DNA from: Kiritimatiellia bacterium | GTDB lineage: Bacteria; Verrucomicrobiota; Kiritimatiellia; UBA8416; SLMC01 | Direction: 5' to 3' | Assembly: GCA_007133745.1 (NCBI GenBank) | Contig: SLMC01000135.1 | Span: 1-7,420, forward strand | Length of the DNA stretch: 7,420 bases | Shown here: in pieces, positions 5,427 through 7,420 of the stretch | Layout: the number at the start of each line of letters is the position of its first letter | How positions within the stretch are numbered: position 1 is the stretch's first letter | Program-made: the position numbers and the translations under genes | The notes under the pieces: model-generated | Told to the model about the DNA's origin: nothing | The model's input: the letters and a program-made list of their open reading frames with translations, nothing else | Databases searched by the model: none

Positions 5427-6833
5427 TCAGGTCAGCTTCACCGTGTCGCCGGTGGCGGGGACCGATGTCGCCCATCCTTTGCGGCTGTGAATCAGGGAGG
5501 CAAAAGCTTCGGCCGCCTTGATTTCGCCATGAATGACAAAGACATGGCGCGGGGGCGGCGCGATGTTGCCCATCCAGGTCAGCAGTTCCTCGCGATCGGC
5601 ATGGGCGGAAAAACCGTGTACGCGTTCCACGCGAGCCTTGACCGCGCGATATTCGCCGTGGATCCGCACGCTTTTTTCTCCGTCGACAATCCGACGGCCC
5701 AGCGTGCCGTTCGCCTGATAGCCGACAAACAGGACTACGCTCTCGGGTCGGCCAATGTTGTGAACCAGATGATGCTTGACGCGGCCGCCCGTGCACATGC
5801 CGGAGCCGGCGATGATAATGGCGGTACCCGGCGTCTGGTTGACGGCTTTGGATTCGTCAACGGTGCGACAAAGTTTCAGTCCGGGGAAATCGCACGGATG
5901 CCGGCCTTCGGCGATCAGGCGCAGACTGTCTTCGTCGAACAAATGGGGATGTTTGCGAAAGACTTCCGTGACACGGGTCGCCATGGGGCTGTCTATAAAA
6001 ACGGGCAGGTCCGGAATGGCCTGTTTCTCCTTGAGGCGACCTAGATGGAACAGCAGTTCCTGCGTGCGCTCGACCGCGAAGCTGGGGATCACCACGTTGC
6101 CGCCGTCCTCGACCGTGCGCCCGATAATCTCGGCCAGCCGGTCGGGAATGCTCGCGTTGCTTTGGTGGGTGCGATCGCCGTAGGTGGATTCGACGGCCAG
6201 GTAATCGGCAACGGTCGGCATGACGGGATTCTGCAGAATAGGGCTGTGGTTTCGGCCCACATCGCAGGAGAACAGTACAGTGCGTTTTTGGGCTCCGTCG
6301 TCGATCTCCAGCGAAACCATGCTGGAACCGAGAATATGGCCGGCATTGCGGAGGGTCAGTCGAACATGATCCGCGATGGCCCGTTCTTCGTCGTAGGGGA
6401 CAGGCGTGAAGAGAGACAGGGTGGCGGCCACATCGTTTTCGTCGTAGAGCGGCTCGTAAGGGTGCGGACTTTCACGGTCTTGTCGTCTGTGCCGTTTGCG
6501 TTTGAAAGCCAAGTCTTCCTGTTGCAGGCGCGCTGAATCCTTCAGGACGATTTCGGCGATATCCGCCGTGGCCGGCGTGCAATAGACAGGCCCCTTGAAG
6601 CCCTGGTTGACCAGACGCGGCAACAGGCCGCAATGGTCCACGTGGGCATGCGTCAGGATCACGGCGTCGATGATGGCCGGGTCCGTAAGAAAGGGCTCCC
6701 AGTTGCGCGCCTGAAAATCGCGTTCCTGGAACAGACCGCAGTCCACCAGAATGCGCGTGTCGCCCGCCGTCACCAGCGTACGCGAACCCGTAACATTGCC
6801 TGCCGCCCCGCGAAACCCGATTTCCAAGTCCAT
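5427..6833 (-). CDS. Metallo-beta-lactamase / beta-CASP ribonuclease-type protein (CPSF/YSH1-like)
   Basis: The 468-residue protein is a full-length bacterial MBL-beta-CASP hydrolase, a family acting on RNA as endo- or 5'-exonuclease. Zinc ligands can be placed: HAHVDH at 62-67 (motif 2), H166 in AGHILGS (motif 3), D191 in FSCDVGR (motif 4), and later H411 in GFSAHAD and H435 in VIHGE. The beta-CASP insertion, about residues 210-390, contains ESTYGD (215-220), PSFAVERTQELL (250-261), DSPMA (281-285) and GSGMCTGGR (343-351). The C-terminus is the RMMBL domain. The start, ATG 6833, has GGAGG 4-5 nt upstream. It is first in the minus-strand gene run, 48 bp ahead of lpxI; a functional link to lipid A is not known. 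RNA as substrate is inferred from the family. Confidence 0.93.
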   Translation of the reverse strand: MDLEIGFRGAAGNVTGSRTLVTAGDTRILVDCGLFQERDFQARNWEPFLTDPAIIDAVILTHAHVDHCGLLPRLVNQGFKGPVYCTPATADIAEIVLKDSARLQQEDLAFKRKRHRRQDRESPHPYEPLYDENDVAATLSLFTPVPYDEERAIADHVRLTLRNAGHILGSSMVSLEIDDGAQKRTVLFSCDVGRNHSPILQNPVMPTVADYLAVESTYGDRTHQSNASIPDRLAEIIGRTVEDGGNVVIPSFAVERTQELLFHLGRLKEKQAIPDLPVFIDSPMATRVTEVFRKHPHLFDEDSLRLIAEGRHPCDFPGLKLCRTVDESKAVNQTPGTAIIIAGSGMCTGGRVKHHLVHNIGRPESVVLFVGYQANGTLGRRIVDGEKSVRIHGEYRAVKARVERVHGFSAHADREELLTWMGNIAPPPRHVFVIHGEIKAAEAFASLIHSRKGWATSVPATGDTVKLT

Positions 6834-6889
6834 GGCGCCTCCGTGTTGTTTGCCGACAGTTGTGTTCTGTCAGGGTCGAAAGGCTATAA

Positions 6890-6919
6890 GTCATACACGG
6901 AAACGCGGGCGCTTGGCAA
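6890..6919 (-). promoter_or_regulatory. Candidate sigma-70 promoter for the nuclease-lpxI-lpxB run
   Basis: On the minus strand TTGCCA (6919-6914; 5 of 6 to TTGACA) is followed after 18 bp by TATGAC (6895-6890; 4 of 6 to TATAAT). This lies about 57 bp upstream of ATG 6833. A short inverted repeat, GACAG/CTGTC (6855-6859/6867-6871), lies in the resulting leader. The match is ordinary and unsupported by other signals. Confidence 0.35.
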
Positions 6920-6952
6920 CGGATTTATTTTCCGTCTTGAAAATGACGCATA

Positions 6953-7009
6953 GTAGCGCAAGCATCCCTGCTTGCTTATAATATCAGGCAAGCTGGAAGC
7001 TTGCGCTAC
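6953..7009. repeat. Inverted pair of REP-like palindromes with GTAG heads (BIME-like)
   Basis: The left copy starts GTAG (6953-6956), one base, then a perfect hairpin GCAAGCA-TCCC-TGCTTGC (6958-6975). The right copy is its near inverse: hairpin GCAAGCT-GGA-AGCTTGC (6988-7004), one base, then CTAC (7006-7009), that is GTAG on the minus strand. A 12-bp AT-rich spacer separates them. A GTAG tetranucleotide next to a palindrome, and head-to-head pairing of two units, are hallmarks of REP sequences mobilised by RAYT (TnpA-REP) transposases. No RAYT gene is in the window. Confidence 0.8.
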
Positions 7010-7363
7010 GGTCTGCAGTCTGCCAGCAGGCCGAAGGCGCCAGTTCCCGTTGGCGAAAAGCGGGATGCCTCCGCGTTACAGCTCATTTAACTGGCAGAAA
7101 TTTGCCGCTAACGCCGTTTTTGACCCGATAAACATGGGCAAAGCATTGCTCTTCAGAACAATAACGACGCTAAGCGTCGACCGTTCCTCACCTGCCGCGC
7201 AAGGCGGCAGGGGGCCAAGCCAAAATGCGAATCGATGGGTGGCAACAAGGAAAGGCGTTAGCGCCTGCGCAAGAATAAATTCTCAATTCAGCGTGAACTT
7301 TGACATTATTCGCATGGGATAGCAAGCGCTGTTTTCAGCCGTGCCTCGCTCTAATCCGCCAGA
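7010..7363. other. Non-coding stretch with several hairpins, no recognisable gene
   Basis: The only open frame here (to 7322, plus strand) runs through the REP pair and shows no family resemblance, so I see no gene. Hairpins include CGCCA/TGGCG (7038-7042/7051-7055), CGACGC-TAA-GCGTCG (7165-7179) and a perfect 8-bp stem CCTGCCGC/GCGGCAGG (7191-7198/7204-7211). CGCTAACGCC (7106-7115) recurs inverted as GGCGTTAGCG (7254-7263). AGAAT-AA-ATTCT also occurs around 7270-7281. This may be decayed repeat DNA or an uncharacterised structured RNA; nothing identifies it. Confidence 0.4.
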
Positions 7364-7420
7364 GATTAGGGCAAAAGATTAAGGCGAAAGATTAGGGATC
7401 AAGGCGCGAAACCCTTAATC
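7364..7420. repeat. 13-bp degenerate tandem repeat (GATTAGGGCAAAA) running off the right edge
   Basis: Units begin at 7364, 7377 and 7390, exactly 13 bp apart, each starting GATTARGG. The first two agree at 11 of 13 positions; the third diverges after GATTAGGG. The last bases, CCCTTAATC (7412-7420), are the reverse complement of GATTAAGGG, and CTAATC (7351-7356) precedes the array, so the motif again occurs in both orientations. The array may continue beyond the window. Confidence 0.65.

Noticed and set aside
5064..6044. 326-residue plus-strand open frame opposite lpxI and the nuclease
   Set aside because: It spans the ends of two recognised genes on the other strand and has no domain I recognise.
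6972..7322. 116-residue plus-strand frame in the right spacer
   Set aside because: It begins inside the REP pair, has no clear ribosome site or known domain, and crosses several hairpins.
6953..7420. CRISPR array
   Set aside because: Repeats are palindromic pairs or 13-bp contiguous units without unique spacers of 25-40 bp, and no cas gene is near.

Overview
The window (7420 bp, GC-rich, densely coding) looks like chromosomal DNA of a diderm (Gram-negative) bacterium, because three minus-strand genes belong to or sit within lipid A biosynthesis. LpxI instead of LpxH, an oxidoreductase between lpxI and lpxB, and spacers full of short-unit repeats and palindromes would fit the PVC group (Kiritimatiellota/Lentisphaerota and relatives). 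That placement is inference only; no marker in the window fixes the phylum.

Left part, plus strand (1-1023): the 3' end of a folC-type folylpolyglutamate/dihydrofolate synthase, a spacer with a 7-bp repeat, a NUDIX hydrolase, and a complete class II tRNA-Leu (anticodon CAA, CCA encoded). A non-coding spacer follows (1024-1221), where plus- and minus-strand transcription converge.

Middle and right part, minus strand (1222-6833). In transcription order: a metallo-beta-lactamase/beta-CASP nuclease, lpxI, a Gfo/Idh/MocA oxidoreductase, lpxB (joined to the oxidoreductase by a GTGA overlap), then a four-helix-bundle protein with a C-terminal topoisomerase-type zinc ribbon. LpxI and LpxB catalyse consecutive steps (UDP-2,3-diacylglucosamine to lipid X, then lipid X plus UDP-diacylglucosamine to the disaccharide). 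The oxidoreductase between them may modify the sugar nucleotide, GnnA-like. The four-helix gene looks like an inserted cassette: it is bracketed by two arrays of 9-bp units that are inverted relative to each other.

The spacers are the most unusual part. Besides the 9-bp arrays there is a 7-bp array (399-426), an 8-bp array that reverses orientation at its centre (4275-4336), a 13-bp array running off the right edge (7364 onward), a palindrome-rich stretch between lpxI and the oxidoreductase (4393-4511), and a textbook-shaped inverted REP pair with GTAG heads (6953-7009). The last ~590 bp (6834-7420) hold no convincing gene. The best candidate for something undescribed is the four-helix/zinc-ribbon gene with its inverted nonamer arrays, read together with the similar orphan arrays elsewhere in the window.
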